The notes under the pieces are model-generated. The model searched no databases. It was not told the DNA's origin and saw only the letters and a program-made list of their open reading frames with translations. Position numbers and translations under genes: made by a program. A DNA stretch of 64,000 nucleotides from positions 62,001 to 126,000 of the forward strand of contig NZ_AUDM01000005.1 of assembly GCF_000425465.1 (NCBI RefSeq), in the 5' to 3' direction. The DNA is from Flavobacterium filum DSM 17961 (GTDB taxonomy: Bacteria; Bacteroidota; Bacteroidia; Flavobacteriales; Flavobacteriaceae). Of this stretch, positions 36,233-44,323 are shown in pieces (position 1 is the first letter of the stretch; each line of letters begins with the position of its first letter).

Positions 36233-36380
36233 GTTAGTTTATTAACCGAATTTCCTTTATATGGAAATAGGAATCAAGAGTCATCCGTTGCCACCCTTTT
36301 ATAAGTCCCCTTTGGCTTAACCTACACACCGGAAGCTCAAGAAATCAAAAAGCGATAGTCCCCAAGCTATTGCTTTTTTT
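36233..36380 (+). ncRNA. Putative small RNA unit 1
   Basis: The predicted transcript is about 148 nt, from 6-7 nt after the -7 element to the terminator T run (stem 36351-36358 with 36367-36374). It holds a small TTTCC/GGAAA hairpin, a GCCACCCTTTT...AGTCCCC C-rich stretch (from 36290), and a terminator loop containing CCCC. There is no open reading frame with a plausible start. Its relation to units 2 and 3 rests on the boxes, the CCACCCTTTT stretch and the terminator. Confidence 0.5.
36347..36380 (+). terminator. Terminator of RNA-like unit 1
   Basis: An 8-bp stem (AGCGATAG/CTATTGCT, one G-T pair), extended by A-T pairs, with loop TCCCCAAG and then a T run. Confidence 0.8.
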
Positions 36381-36495
36381 GTTGAATAAAGTGGTAGGTG
36401 TTGCTACAAAGTACATCGGCTGTTTTTTTTCTAGCCACGAATTTCACTAATTATCACGAATTTTGAATGAACTTGCTCCCCTCTCCTTTGGAGAG

Positions 36496-36513
36496 TCCCG
36501 ATAGCTATCGGGA
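36496..36513. repeat. 18-bp palindrome TCCCGATAGCTATCGGGA, copy 1
   Basis: A perfect palindrome within a wider CTCCCCTCTCCTTTGGAGAG...GGAGGGG context. An identical copy is at 41392-41409, inside the second dispersed element. Confidence 0.8.
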
Positions 36514-36570
36514 GGGGTGAGGTTGAAAAAATTAAAAATCAAACAACGAATCTTCAGTCAGAATCAATAT

Positions 36571-36659
36571 TACGGTAAACCACAACAAAAAAGGGTGAAA
36601 CCCGTAACGCATTCTGTGTAAAACCGTATTTAGATATCAAGTGGGTCGATATATCTTTA
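36571..36659 (+). promoter_or_regulatory. LytTR-like operator and promoter of RNA-like unit 2
   Basis: An inverted box TACGGT (36571) is followed by CCGTA at 36602-36606 and 36624-36628, exactly 22 bp apart. Then, after 23 bp, comes a -7-like TATCTTTA (36652-36659). All these distances are identical in the copy at 36905. Published LytTR sites are direct repeats of a 9-mer separated by 12-13 bp, which fits this geometry. The base match to the published motif is partial. Confidence 0.6.
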
Positions 36660-36665
36660 CATCAT

Positions 36666-36840
36666 CAAAAACAAGGTAATTATTCATCAAAAAAATACTA
36701 ACCCAAGAACGTAATAAGTAGCTAATCGAAAAAGAAATACCACCCTTTTGCCCCAACGAAAGATCTTATTCAAAAACAAACGCTACTTACTTACAAAAAC
36801 AAAAGAAAAAGCAATGCACCCCAAGGCATTGCTTTTTTTT
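36666..36840 (+). ncRNA. Putative small RNA unit 2
   Basis: The predicted transcript is about 175 nt. It shares long blocks with unit 3: ACAAGGTAATTATTCAT, an ACCCAAG..ACGT block, GTAGCTAA.TCGAA and CCACCCTTTTGCCCCAAC (36740-36757). An 8-bp helix (36715-36722 with 36782-36789) would close a loop that displays the C-rich stretch. Unit 3 can form a helix at the same place with shifted pairing. No ORF is visible. Confidence 0.6.
36806..36840 (+). terminator. Terminator of RNA-like unit 2
   Basis: A 12-bp stem (AAAAAGCAATGC with its complement) with loop ACCCCAAG and eight T. Confidence 0.9.
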
Positions 36841-36904
36841 ATTTGCATGAAGTTGGTTGAAATTACCACAAATATATTCAGTGAATTTGTAGCTCAGTTA
36901 GGTT

Positions 36905-36993
36905 TACGGTAAACCACAACAACAAAGGGTGAAACCCGTAACACATTCTGAGTAAAACCGTATTTAAATATCTAGTAGGTAGCTATATCTTTA
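36905..36993 (+). promoter_or_regulatory. LytTR-like operator and promoter of RNA-like unit 3
   Basis: TACGGT (36905), CCGTA at 36936-36940 and 36958-36962 (22 bp apart) and TATCTTTA (36986-36993), in the same spacing as unit 2. The sequence between the boxes is also nearly the same (CATTCTGAGTAAAA). Confidence 0.6.
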
Positions 36994-36999
36994 CATCAT

Positions 37000-37172
37000 C
37001 AATAACAAGGTAATTATTCATAATTAAAGATATTGACCCAAGGACGTTCAGAGTAGCTAAATCGAATTAAAATACCACCCTTTTGCCCCAACAAAGGTTT
37101 ATTTCATAAAAGAGCTACTGTTTTTTAAAGGTTTAGATAAAAAAAGCGATAGCCCCAACTATCGCTTTTTTT
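37000..37172 (+). ncRNA. Putative small RNA unit 3
   Basis: The predicted transcript is about 170 nt, a close relative of unit 2. The C-rich stretch is at 37075-37092. A 7-bp helix AGTAGCT/AGCTACT (37052-37058 with 37113-37119) replaces the AAGTAGC/GCTACTT-type pairing of unit 2. The RNA ends one base from the thiL stop codon on the other strand. Confidence 0.6.
37139..37172. terminator. Bidirectional terminator of RNA-like unit 3 and thiL
   Basis: A 12-bp perfect stem (AAAAAGCGATAG with its complement) and loop CCCCAA, with T runs on both strands. It can end unit 3 and the convergent thiL transcript. Confidence 0.88.
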
Positions 37173-37173
37173 A

Positions 37174-38220
37174 TTATTCTGCTAAGGCATTCCAGCCTCT
37201 GGCTTTGAGTTCTATTTTTTGATTGGCTCGCGTTACCAAATGTTTGCCTTCACTTTCTTTCACCATGTGACCAATTACGGTTAAATTAGGATTTCCTTTG
37301 ATTTTATCATAGTCTTCCAAAGCAATCGTAAATAACAATTCGTAATCTTCGCCGCCGTTAATAGCGACTGTAGTGCTATCGATATTGAATTCTTCGCAAA
37401 CAGCAATTAATTGTGGGTCGAGCGGAAGTTTCTCTTCGTAAATCGTGCAACCTACATTAGATTGTTTACAAAGATGCATGATTTCAGAGGAAAGTCCGTC
37501 GGAAATATCAATCATCGAAGTAGGTTTTACTTCCAGTTTTTCTAACAATTCTTTGATATCTTTTCGAGCTTCAGGCTTCAATTGACGTTCGATTAAATAC
37601 GTATAATTATCTAAATCCGGTTGGTTGTTGGGATTGACTTGAAAGACTTGTTTTTCGCGTTCAAGCACTTGCAAACCCATATATGCCGCACCGATATCGC
37701 CGGTAACTACTAACAAGTCATTCGCTGCGGCTCCACTTCGATATACGATATCTTCTGCAATTGCTTCGCCTAATGCCGTGATAGAAATAATTAATCCTTT
37801 TTGAGAAGAAGTGGTATCGCCACCAATCACATCTACGTTATAATGTTTTGAAGCAAGCGTAATTCCGGCAAACAATTCTTCCAACGCTTCGAGTGGAAAA
37901 CGATTAGAAACCGCAATGGAAACGGTGATTTGGGTTGGAGTTGCATTCATCGCACAAATGTCAGATACATTCGCCACCACAGCTTTGTAACCCAAATGTT
38001 TTAACGGCATATACGCCAAATCAAAATGCACCCCTTCAATTAATAAATCGGTAGAAACAACGGTTTTTTTATCCTTGAAATCTAAAACTGCGGCGTCATC
38101 ACCAATTCCTTTAATAGTGGATGACTGATTGATTTCAAAAACCTTCGTTAAATGGTCAATTAAGCCAAATTCGCCCAATTGAGCGATGGAAGTGCGTTGG
38201 GGTGATTTTTCTTCTAACAT
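37174..38220 (-). CDS. thiL: Thiamine-monophosphate kinase
   Basis: This 348-residue protein has ThiL/PurM-fold motifs: GIGDDAAVLDF, STDLLIEGVHFDLAYM, GYKAVVANVSDICAMNATP, VIGGDTTSS and SMIDISDGLSSE. It phosphorylates thiamine monophosphate to the pyrophosphate cofactor in the cytoplasm. Its 3' end abuts the third RNA-like unit. No TPP riboswitch is visible in the 5' region (38221-38465). Confidence 0.95.
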   Translation of the reverse strand: MLEEKSPQRTSIAQLGEFGLIDHLTKVFEINQSSTIKGIGDDAAVLDFKDKKTVVSTDLLIEGVHFDLAYMPLKHLGYKAVVANVSDICAMNATPTQITVSIAVSNRFPLEALEELFAGITLASKHYNVDVIGGDTTSSQKGLIISITALGEAIAEDIVYRSGAAANDLLVVTGDIGAAYMGLQVLEREKQVFQVNPNNQPDLDNYTYLIERQLKPEARKDIKELLEKLEVKPTSMIDISDGLSSEIMHLCKQSNVGCTIYEEKLPLDPQLIAVCEEFNIDSTTVAINGGEDYELLFTIALEDYDKIKGNPNLTVIGHMVKESEGKHLVTRANQKIELKARGWNALAE

Positions 38221-38465
38221 AGTGTTTTTATGAAGGGCAAAGGTAGGAAGATTTTAGGAAAGATGTAAATCCGATTAATTTGAACGCACATTAATGGAAG
38301 GATTTCATAGTCTTTTTGTATTGCTATTAAATAAAACAGCAGTTATATTTTTTGCTGACTTGAGTTTTATCAGGTATAGAATATGATTTATTCATGAAGT
38401 GAAATTTATTGTTAAAGTAAAAAACAATATTTTTTTGCACCTTTACATTACTTAATTTTTTTACG

Positions 38466-39394
38466 ATGAAAGCACACGTCATTACCACACTTACCATCAA
38501 TCCGTCTTTGGATAAATCTACACATTTTACAGGACTGATTCCTGAAAAGAAAATTCGATGTGAAACACCACGGTATGATGCGGGTGGAGGCGGAATCAAT
38601 GTTTCTAAAGCCATTTCTAAATTGGGTGGGAATTCGCTTTGTGTGTTTACTTCTGGGGGTTCGTCGGGAGCATTATTAGAAGAATTACTGGCTAATCAAA
38701 AAATTGAAAGTTATATCATAAAAACCAAAAATTGGACTCGAGAAAATTTTATTGCTTTTGAAAATGTAAGCAAAGCTCAATATCGATTCGGATTTCCGGG
38801 CAATGCTTTTTTAGAAGAAGAAAAACAGAAAATATTGTCTACAATTAGCGAATTAAACACCTCTTATTTAGTCATTAGTGGAAGTTTGAATGAAGGATTA
38901 GAGTCAGATTTTTATCAGAAAATTATTGAGATTGCAAAGAAATCAAATGTAAAAGTAATTATGGATACATCTGGAGAAGCGTTGGTTAAATGTTGGAAAC
39001 CGGTGTATATTTAATCAAACCCAATATTGGTGAATTAGCCAAATTAATTGAAGTGGAACGATTAGAATTACCAGAAGTAGAACAAGCAGCCCAACATTTG
39101 ATTGCAAAAGGGAGTGTAGAAATTGTTGTTGTTTCATTAGGAGCAGAAGGAGCCATTTTGGTAACAAAAGACGAAACGCATTTTGTTAAAGCTCCTTTAG
39201 TAGAAAAGAAAAGCACTGTTGGTGCTGGTGATAGTATGGTTGGTGGAATAGTTTATGCGTTATCCCAAAATAAAACGTTCAAAGAAGTCATTCAATTTGG
39301 CGTTAGTTGTGGAACAGCCGCTACGATGAACGAAGGCACACAACTTTTCAGAAAGGAAGATGTAGAAAAACTATTTAAAGAATTACAGGCATAA
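38466..39394 (+). pseudogene. PfkB-family sugar-phosphate kinase split by a frameshift
   Basis: Two overlapping frames together make one kinase of about 309 residues. The first (38466-39014) begins TLTINPSLDKSTHF and has YDAGGGGINVSKAISKLGG, ending MDTSGEALVK before the break. The second continues ETGVYLIKPNIGELAKLIEVE and carries the catalytic GAGDSMVGG. This is the 1-phosphofructokinase/tagatose-6-phosphate kinase branch. One missing base near 38990 (GTTAAATGTTGG; an extra G after GTTAAA restores the expected K-V-L-E) explains the split. Both halves keep all motifs, so the lesion is recent or a sequencing error. Confidence 0.85.
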
Positions 39395-39443
39395 TATTTT
39401 TCATACATGAAATGAAAAATGAAACTATTTAAAGAGGTAGAAT

Positions 39444-39480
39444 TCAAAAGAAAAACCCAACAACTCTCGTCATTGGGTTC
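39444..39480 (-). terminator. Probable lepA terminator (minus strand)
   Basis: Read on the minus strand, a 7-bp stem AACCCAA/TTGGGTT with a 12-nt loop is followed by TTTTTCTTTT. It lies about 50 bp after the lepA stop. Confidence 0.6.
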
Positions 39481-39491
39481 TCCTATATTTT

Positions 39492-39523
39492 CTCAGCCAC
39501 TCAGCATCTCAGTAACTCAGCAC
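39492..39523. repeat. Short degenerate CTCAG tandem repeat
   Basis: Four CTCAGYN3-type units in the gap downstream of lepA, like the run at 21026-21077. Confidence 0.5.
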
Positions 39524-39528
39524 CTTTC

Positions 39529-41325
39529 CTAATCATTCAACTTCAACACCGCCATAAACGCCTCTTGTGGAATCTCTACATTACCAACCTGACGCATTCT
39601 CTTTTTACCTTTTTTCTGTTTTTCCAACAGTTTTCGCTTACGGGAAATATCTCCACCGTAACATTTAGCAGTCACGTCTTTACGCAAGGCTTTAATTGTT
39701 TCGCGAGCAATGATTTTGGCACCAATAGCGGCCTGAATCGGAATGTCAAACTGTTGTCTCGGAATCAATTCACGCAGTTTTTCACACATTTTCTTACCAA
39801 TATTATACGCATTGTCTTCGTGAATCAAAGCCGACAAAGCATCCACTTGGTTGGCATTCAACAGTACATCTAATTTTACCAATTTTGAAGCACGCAAACC
39901 AATTGGGTGGTAATCAAACGAAGCATATCCTTTAGAAACCGTTTTCAAACGATCATAAAAATCAAATACAATTTCTGCCAATGGCATATCAAAATTCAAC
40001 TCTACTCGTTCTGTCGTTAAATAAGTTTGATTGGTAATTACACCACGTTTTTCGATACACAAACTCATTACATTCCCTACAAAATCCGATTTAGTAATGA
40101 TGGTGGCTTTAATGAATGGCTCTTCCACACGGTCTAATTTAGAAGGTTCCGGCAAGTCCGAAGGATTGTTTACAATAATCGCTGTATCCGGTTCTTTTTT
40201 GGTATAAGCCAAATACGAAACGTTAGGAACCGTTGTAATCACCGTCATGTCGAATTCACGCTCCAAACGTTCCTGAATAATCTCCAAATGCAACATTCCT
40301 AAGAATCCACAACGGAAACCAAAACCCAAAGCAGCCGAACTTTCAGGAGCAAAAACCAACGAAGCATCGTTTAGTTGCAATTTCTCCATCGAAGCTCTCA
40401 AATCTTCAAAATCTTCGGTATCCACCGGATAAATTCCGGCAAAAACCATCGGTTTTACGTTTTCAAAACCGGTAATCATATTGGTCGTTGGGTTTTTGGC
40501 ATCGGTAATCGTGTCACCCACTTTTACCTCTTTGGCTTCCTTAATTCCGGAAATCAAATAACCAACATCACCCGTAGAAATCACGTCTTTTGGAACTTGA
40601 TTTAACTTCAACGTACCTACTTCATCGGCAAAATATTCTTTACCGGTGGCCATAAATTTAATTTTTTGACCTTTTCGAATCTCTCCGTTTTTCACTCGGA
40701 AAATAACTTCAATACCACGAAACGGATTGTAATGCGAGTCAAAAATCAACGCCTGCAACGGTTCTTCTTTTTCACCTTTTGGTGGCGGAATTTTATCAAT
40801 AATCGCAGCCAAGATATTCTCCACTCCAAAACCGGTTTTACCCGAAGCGTGAATAATATCTTCTAAATCACAACCCAATAAATCAATAATATCATCACTC
40901 ACTTCTTCCGGATTAGCACTAGGCAAATCCACTTTGTTCAACACCGGAATAATTTCCAAGTCGTTTTCCAAAGCCAAATATAAATTGGAAATCGTTTGAG
41001 CCTGAATACTTTGAGCCGCATCCACAATCAACAAAGCCCCTTCACAAGCGGCAATTGAACGCGATACTTCATACGAAAAATCTACGTGACCGGGCGTATC
41101 AATCAAATTCAAAATATATTTCTCGCCTTTGTACATATATTCCATCTGAATCGCGTGACTCTTAATCGTAATCCCACGTTCACGCTCCAAATCCATGTTA
41201 TCCAGCAACTGTGCCTTTTCCTCACGAGCCGTCACAGTCTGAGTAGCACTCAGCAATCGGTCGGCCAGTGTACTTTTCCCATGGTCAATGTGAGCAATAA
41301 TGCAAAAATTTCGTATGTTCTTCAT
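39529..41325 (-). CDS. lepA: Elongation factor 4 (back-translocating GTPase)
   Basis: This 598-residue protein has the usual LepA length. GTPase motifs are [27 protein letters not shown] and [11 protein letters not shown]. Domain 3/5 and LepA-specific C-terminal sequence follow ([31 protein letters not shown]). It acts on ribosomes. It is transcribed away from the dispersed element at 41348. Confidence 0.97.
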   Translation of the reverse strand: MKNIRNFCIIAHIDHGKSTLADRLLSATQTVTAREEKAQLLDNMDLERERGITIKSHAIQMEYMYKGEKYILNLIDTPGHVDFSYEVSRSIAACEGALLIVDAAQSIQAQTISNLYLALENDLEIIPVLNKVDLPSANPEEVSDDIIDLLGCDLEDIIHASGKTGFGVENILAAIIDKIPPPKGEKEEPLQALIFDSHYNPFRGIEVIFRVKNGEIRKGQKIKFMATGKEYFADEVGTLKLNQVPKDVISTGDVGYLISGIKEAKEVKVGDTITDAKNPTTNMITGFENVKPMVFAGIYPVDTEDFEDLRASMEKLQLNDASLVFAPESSAALGFGFRCGFLGMLHLEIIQERLEREFDMTVITTVPNVSYLAYTKKEPDTAIIVNNPSDLPEPSKLDRVEEPFIKATIITKSDFVGNVMSLCIEKRGVITNQTYLTTERVELNFDMPLAEIVFDFYDRLKTVSKGYASFDYHPIGLRASKLVKLDVLLNANQVDALSALIHEDNAYNIGKKMCEKLRELIPRQQFDIPIQAAIGAKIIARETIKALRKDVTAKCYGGDISRKRKLLEKQKKGKKRMRQVGNVEIPQEAFMAVLKLND

Positions 41326-41347
41326 CTTCGTTTAATTCAAATTTTTT

Positions 41348-41452
41348 GGGCGTTACCACAAGGGTCGGGCTGTCCGCTATATCTTTTGTTCTCCCGATAG
41401 CTATCGGGACTATAAAAGGATGCCGCTCCCATCCCTAACGCAAACCCTGCTC
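41348..41452 (+). repeat. Dispersed repeat element, copy 2, with internal palindrome
   Basis: It starts GGGCGTT, has CGGGCTGTCCG, and ends ATCCCTAACGCAAACCCTGC, matching the ends of copy 1 (17971-18124). The internal stem is the palindrome TCCCGATAGCTATCGGGA (41392-41409). It lies between lepA and dus, a gap of 272 bp. Confidence 0.65.
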
Positions 41453-41503
41453 CTAAGAGAATTGTGTGCAAATATAAAGCAAAGTTTTGGATTTTAAAGG
41501 GGT

Positions 41504-41538
41504 TAAACCTGACAGGTTTTCAAAACCTGTCAGGTTTA
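41504..41538. repeat. Perfect 35-bp palindrome (CCTGACAGG family), copy 2
   Basis: Two 17-bp arms (TAAACCTGACAGGTTTT and complement) around one C. It shares its core with 18168-18200. It lies just upstream of the dus promoter. Confidence 0.8.
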
Positions 41539-41551
41539 GATTTATCCCATT

Positions 41552-41581
41552 TTGCAAACCTCACCCGTTTCCCTATCTTTG
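41552..41581 (+). promoter_or_regulatory. Promoter of the dus gene
   Basis: TTG (41552-41554), 19-bp spacer, TATCTTTG (41574-41581): a full consensus match. Transcription would start near 41588, about 10 nt before ATG 41598, which rules out the longer upstream reading frame. Confidence 0.82.
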
Positions 41582-41597
41582 CAAAAAAAAAAATTCA

Positions 41598-42596
41598 ATG
41601 CCAACAATCGGAAATATCATCTTACCCGACTTTCCCTTACTTCTTGCTCCGATGGAAGACGTGAGTGATCCGCCGTTTCGTCGCTTGTGCAAATTGCACG
41701 GAGCTGATTTGATGTATTCTGAATTTATTTCGTCCGAAGGCTTGATTAGGGATGCCATAAAAAGCAAACAAAAACTCGATATTTTTGATTACGAACGTCC
41801 GGTTGGCATCCAAATTTTTGGAGGTGACGAAGAAGCAATGGAAATGTCTTCCCGCATTGTAGATGCTGTTCAACCCGATTTAGTGGATATTAATTTTGGT
41901 TGTCCGGTGAAGAAAGTGGTGTGCAAAGGTGCCGGTGCCGGTGTTTTAAAAGATGTTGATTTAATGATTCGTTTAACCAAAGCAGTAATTAAGGGTACTA
42001 ATCTTCCGGTAACGGTAAAAACCCGTTTGGGTTGGGATGAAAATTCCATTAATATTGATGAGGTTGCCGAACGTTTACAAGACATTGGTGTGCAAGCACT
42101 AACGGTTCACGCACGAACTCGTGCTCAAATGTACAAAGGTCATTCCGATTGGTCGCATATTGCTCGTGTAAAAAATAATCCTAGAATTACGATGCCTATT
42201 TTTGGGAATGGTGATATTGATTCGCCCGAAAAAGCGTTAGAATACAAAAATAAATATGGTTTGGATGGCATGATGATTGGTCGTGCTGCCATTGGTTATC
42301 CGTGGATTTTTAACGAAGTCAAACATTATTTCAGAACCGGAGAACATTTACCGGAACCTACGATGAAAGACCGCATCGAAGCGGCTCGAAATCATTTAAT
42401 TTGGTCCATGGAATGGAAAGGAGAACGCGTTGGAATTTTCGAAATGCGTCGTCACTACACCAATTATTTCAAAGGTATTCATGGTTTTAAAGACTACAAA
42501 CAAAAATTAGTTACCACCGACGGAGCTATGGCTTTGATGGATGTTTTTGACGAAATTACTCAGGTGTATGCTGATTATCAAATAGTCAAAACTTAA
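41598..42596 (+). CDS. dusB: tRNA-dihydrouridine synthase
   Basis: From ATG 41598 (MPTIGNIILPDF) this is 332 residues. The frame is open 37 codons further upstream, but the promoter lies inside that part. FMN-barrel motifs are LLAPMEDVSDPPFRRLC, DINFGCPVKKVVCKGAGAGVL with the catalytic Cys, TVKTRLGWD, LTVHARTRAQMYKG and GNGDIDS. It reduces specific uridines in tRNA. Assignment to the B subfamily is probable. Its last 4 bp overlap the convergent permease gene. Confidence 0.93.
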   Translation: MPTIGNIILPDFPLLLAPMEDVSDPPFRRLCKLHGADLMYSEFISSEGLIRDAIKSKQKLDIFDYERPVGIQIFGGDEEAMEMSSRIVDAVQPDLVDINFGCPVKKVVCKGAGAGVLKDVDLMIRLTKAVIKGTNLPVTVKTRLGWDENSINIDEVAERLQDIGVQALTVHARTRAQMYKGHSDWSHIARVKNNPRITMPIFGNGDIDSPEKALEYKNKYGLDGMMIGRAAIGYPWIFNEVKHYFRTGEHLPEPTMKDRIEAARNHLIWSMEWKGERVGIFEMRRHYTNYFKGIHGFKDYKQKLVTTDGAMALMDVFDEITQVYADYQIVKT

Positions 42597-43795
42597 TTGT
42601 CGAATAATTTTTTATTCACTCGGTTGCTAGCTATCCATGAAGCAAAAAACCCTAAAGCAGAAATGGTTAGCAATACAATAAATAAATTAGCAAAAGTAAA
42701 TCGAACCGGATAAGGCATGCTTTGGTTAATCATGATGAATCCAAATTTTTGTTGTAATAAGGTAACAACTATACCTAAAATCAATCCAATTATCCCACCA
42801 ATTATACAAATTAAAAATCCTTGAAGAAGGAATATTTTACGTAAACTAGCTACTTCTGCTCCTAAATTAAGTAGCGTCTTTAAATTGGATTTTTTTTCAA
42901 TGATAATCATGATTATCGCACCGATTAGCGTGAACAAAGTCACTACAATTACCAATGAAAAGATAAGGTATAAAATCAAGTTTTCGGTATTCAACATACG
43001 GTATAGCGATTCGTTGAGTTGCGTTCTGTTTTTTAGTGTAATGGCACCTTTGAAAACACCTTCTAACTTTTCCATTACTTCACTTTCATCAGCATCAGGA
43101 GTAAGTTTAAATTCGATTCCGGAAATTTGATTCGGTTGATAATCCAATAATTCTTGCACAATACTTAAATTGGTAAAAACATATTTCTGATTCAAATCTT
43201 CATTGATAAAATAAAATCCAACCGGCACTAAAACAGAACGATTAAAAGCTCCTTCAGGCGAATCGATTGTTCCTTTTCCGGGTTTAGGAACAAAGGTTTC
43301 AAACACATTCACCAAATCAAATAGACCCATCGAAAGTTTTTGGCTAATGCCATAACCCACTACAACTTGCTCGGTATCTTCTTCTATCCATTGCCCTTGA
43401 AAAATGGTTTTTTCTACTTGATTGACCAAGTGAAAATTTTTATCTACACCTTTGATGTTAGATAGTTGGTCTTTTCCGTTAAAAGTAAAAAGGGCACGCT
43501 CTTCTATAATTTTACTGTAATGAGCAATACCTTCTATAGTATTGATTTCCGCTTCTTGTTGAGGTGTAATGAGAATCGTTTTTCCTTCTTTAGCAAAAGC
43601 TTTTATATCAGGATCAAAATCATTAGTAAAAGAAAGACTAAAATCTTTTAATCCGCTAAAAACTGACATTACTACAAACAGAGCCATGGTTCCCACTATA
43701 ATTCCAACGGAAGCAATAATGGTAATGATATTTATAGCAGTATTTTTACTACCGCTAAACAAATAACGTTTGGCTATGTAAAGCGGAAATTTCAC
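42593..43795 (-). CDS. ABC transporter permease of the FtsX/LolC-E type
   Basis: This 400-residue protein has one N-terminal membrane helix (IITIIASVGIIVGTMALFVVMSVFSG), a periplasmic MacB-like domain of about 200 residues, and three C-terminal helices with the FtsX-domain pattern. LolC/E proteins extract lipoproteins from the inner membrane with LolD. No ATPase gene is adjacent. It lies 1 bp after rbfA on the same strand, so the two are cotranscribed. Confidence 0.88.
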   Translation of the reverse strand: MKFPLYIAKRYLFSGSKNTAINIITIIASVGIIVGTMALFVVMSVFSGLKDFSLSFTNDFDPDIKAFAKEGKTILITPQQEAEINTIEGIAHYSKIIEERALFTFNGKDQLSNIKGVDKNFHLVNQVEKTIFQGQWIEEDTEQVVVGYGISQKLSMGLFDLVNVFETFVPKPGKGTIDSPEGAFNRSVLVPVGFYFINEDLNQKYVFTNLSIVQELLDYQPNQISGIEFKLTPDADESEVMEKLEGVFKGAITLKNRTQLNESLYRMLNTENLILYLIFSLVIVVTLFTLIGAIIMIIIEKKSNLKTLLNLGAEVASLRKIFLLQGFLICIIGGIIGLILGIVVTLLQQKFGFIMINQSMPYPVRFTFANLFIVLLTISALGFFASWIASNRVNKKLFDN

Positions 43796-43796
43796 C

Positions 43797-44189
43797 TTAC
43801 GATTTTTTTCTCTTGATTAAAAGTTCCGGATTTTCAATTGGGTTTTCATTTCCGGATAATGCTTTGTCAATTTTTTCGATATAGTCCAAAGAATCATCAA
43901 TATAGAAGGATAAGTTGGGCACTTTTCGCAACTGAAGTTTCACGCGTTGGGATAAATCATGTTTAATCAACGGGGTGTTTGATTTAATCGCCGCTAAAAG
44001 TTCAGGACCTTTTTCAGGTGGAAAAATACTTAAATATACTTTAGCAATGGATAAATCGGTAGTTACCGATACTTTTGAAACGGAAATAATCAAATTAGTG
44101 ATTCCGTTTTTACGCACTTCTCCTTGCAAAATATCAACCAAATCATTTTGCAAAACGGTTCCTATTTTCTTTTGTCTGTTTGTTTCCAT
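43797..44189 (-). CDS. rbfA: Ribosome-binding factor A
   Basis: This 130-residue protein has the KH-like RbfA pattern: METNRQKKIGTVLQNDLVDIL, LIISVSKVSVTTDLSIAKVYLSIFP and LRKVPNLSFYIDDSLDY. It assists maturation of the 30S subunit. It is the first gene of a two-gene unit with the permease. Confidence 0.93.
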   Translation of the reverse strand: METNRQKKIGTVLQNDLVDILQGEVRKNGITNLIISVSKVSVTTDLSIAKVYLSIFPPEKGPELLAAIKSNTPLIKHDLSQRVKLQLRKVPNLSFYIDDSLDYIEKIDKALSGNENPIENPELLIKRKKS

Positions 44190-44323
44190 CTTGCAAAAGT
44201 AAAGATTTTTGTGCGATTTTGAATTTTAAATGAATTGGAAACAACTATTTTATCGAATCTTTAGGAATAGGTTCGAAAATTTATAATGGCTAACTTCTTA
44301 TCTTTGCACAAATATTTTTATTT

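Noticed and set aside
36130-37173. tRNA, 6S or tmRNA gene in the non-coding stretch
   Set aside because: No cloverleaf, CCA end, T-loop or long imperfect 6S-like hairpin was seen. The threefold duplication is also unlike those genes.
41487-41597. Extended N-terminus of the dus gene
   Set aside because: It covers the palindrome and the consensus promoter, so it is upstream of the transcription start.
44190-44323. SAM riboswitch before metB and TPP riboswitch before thiL
   Set aside because: Neither leader shows the conserved core elements. Both are short and A+T-rich.
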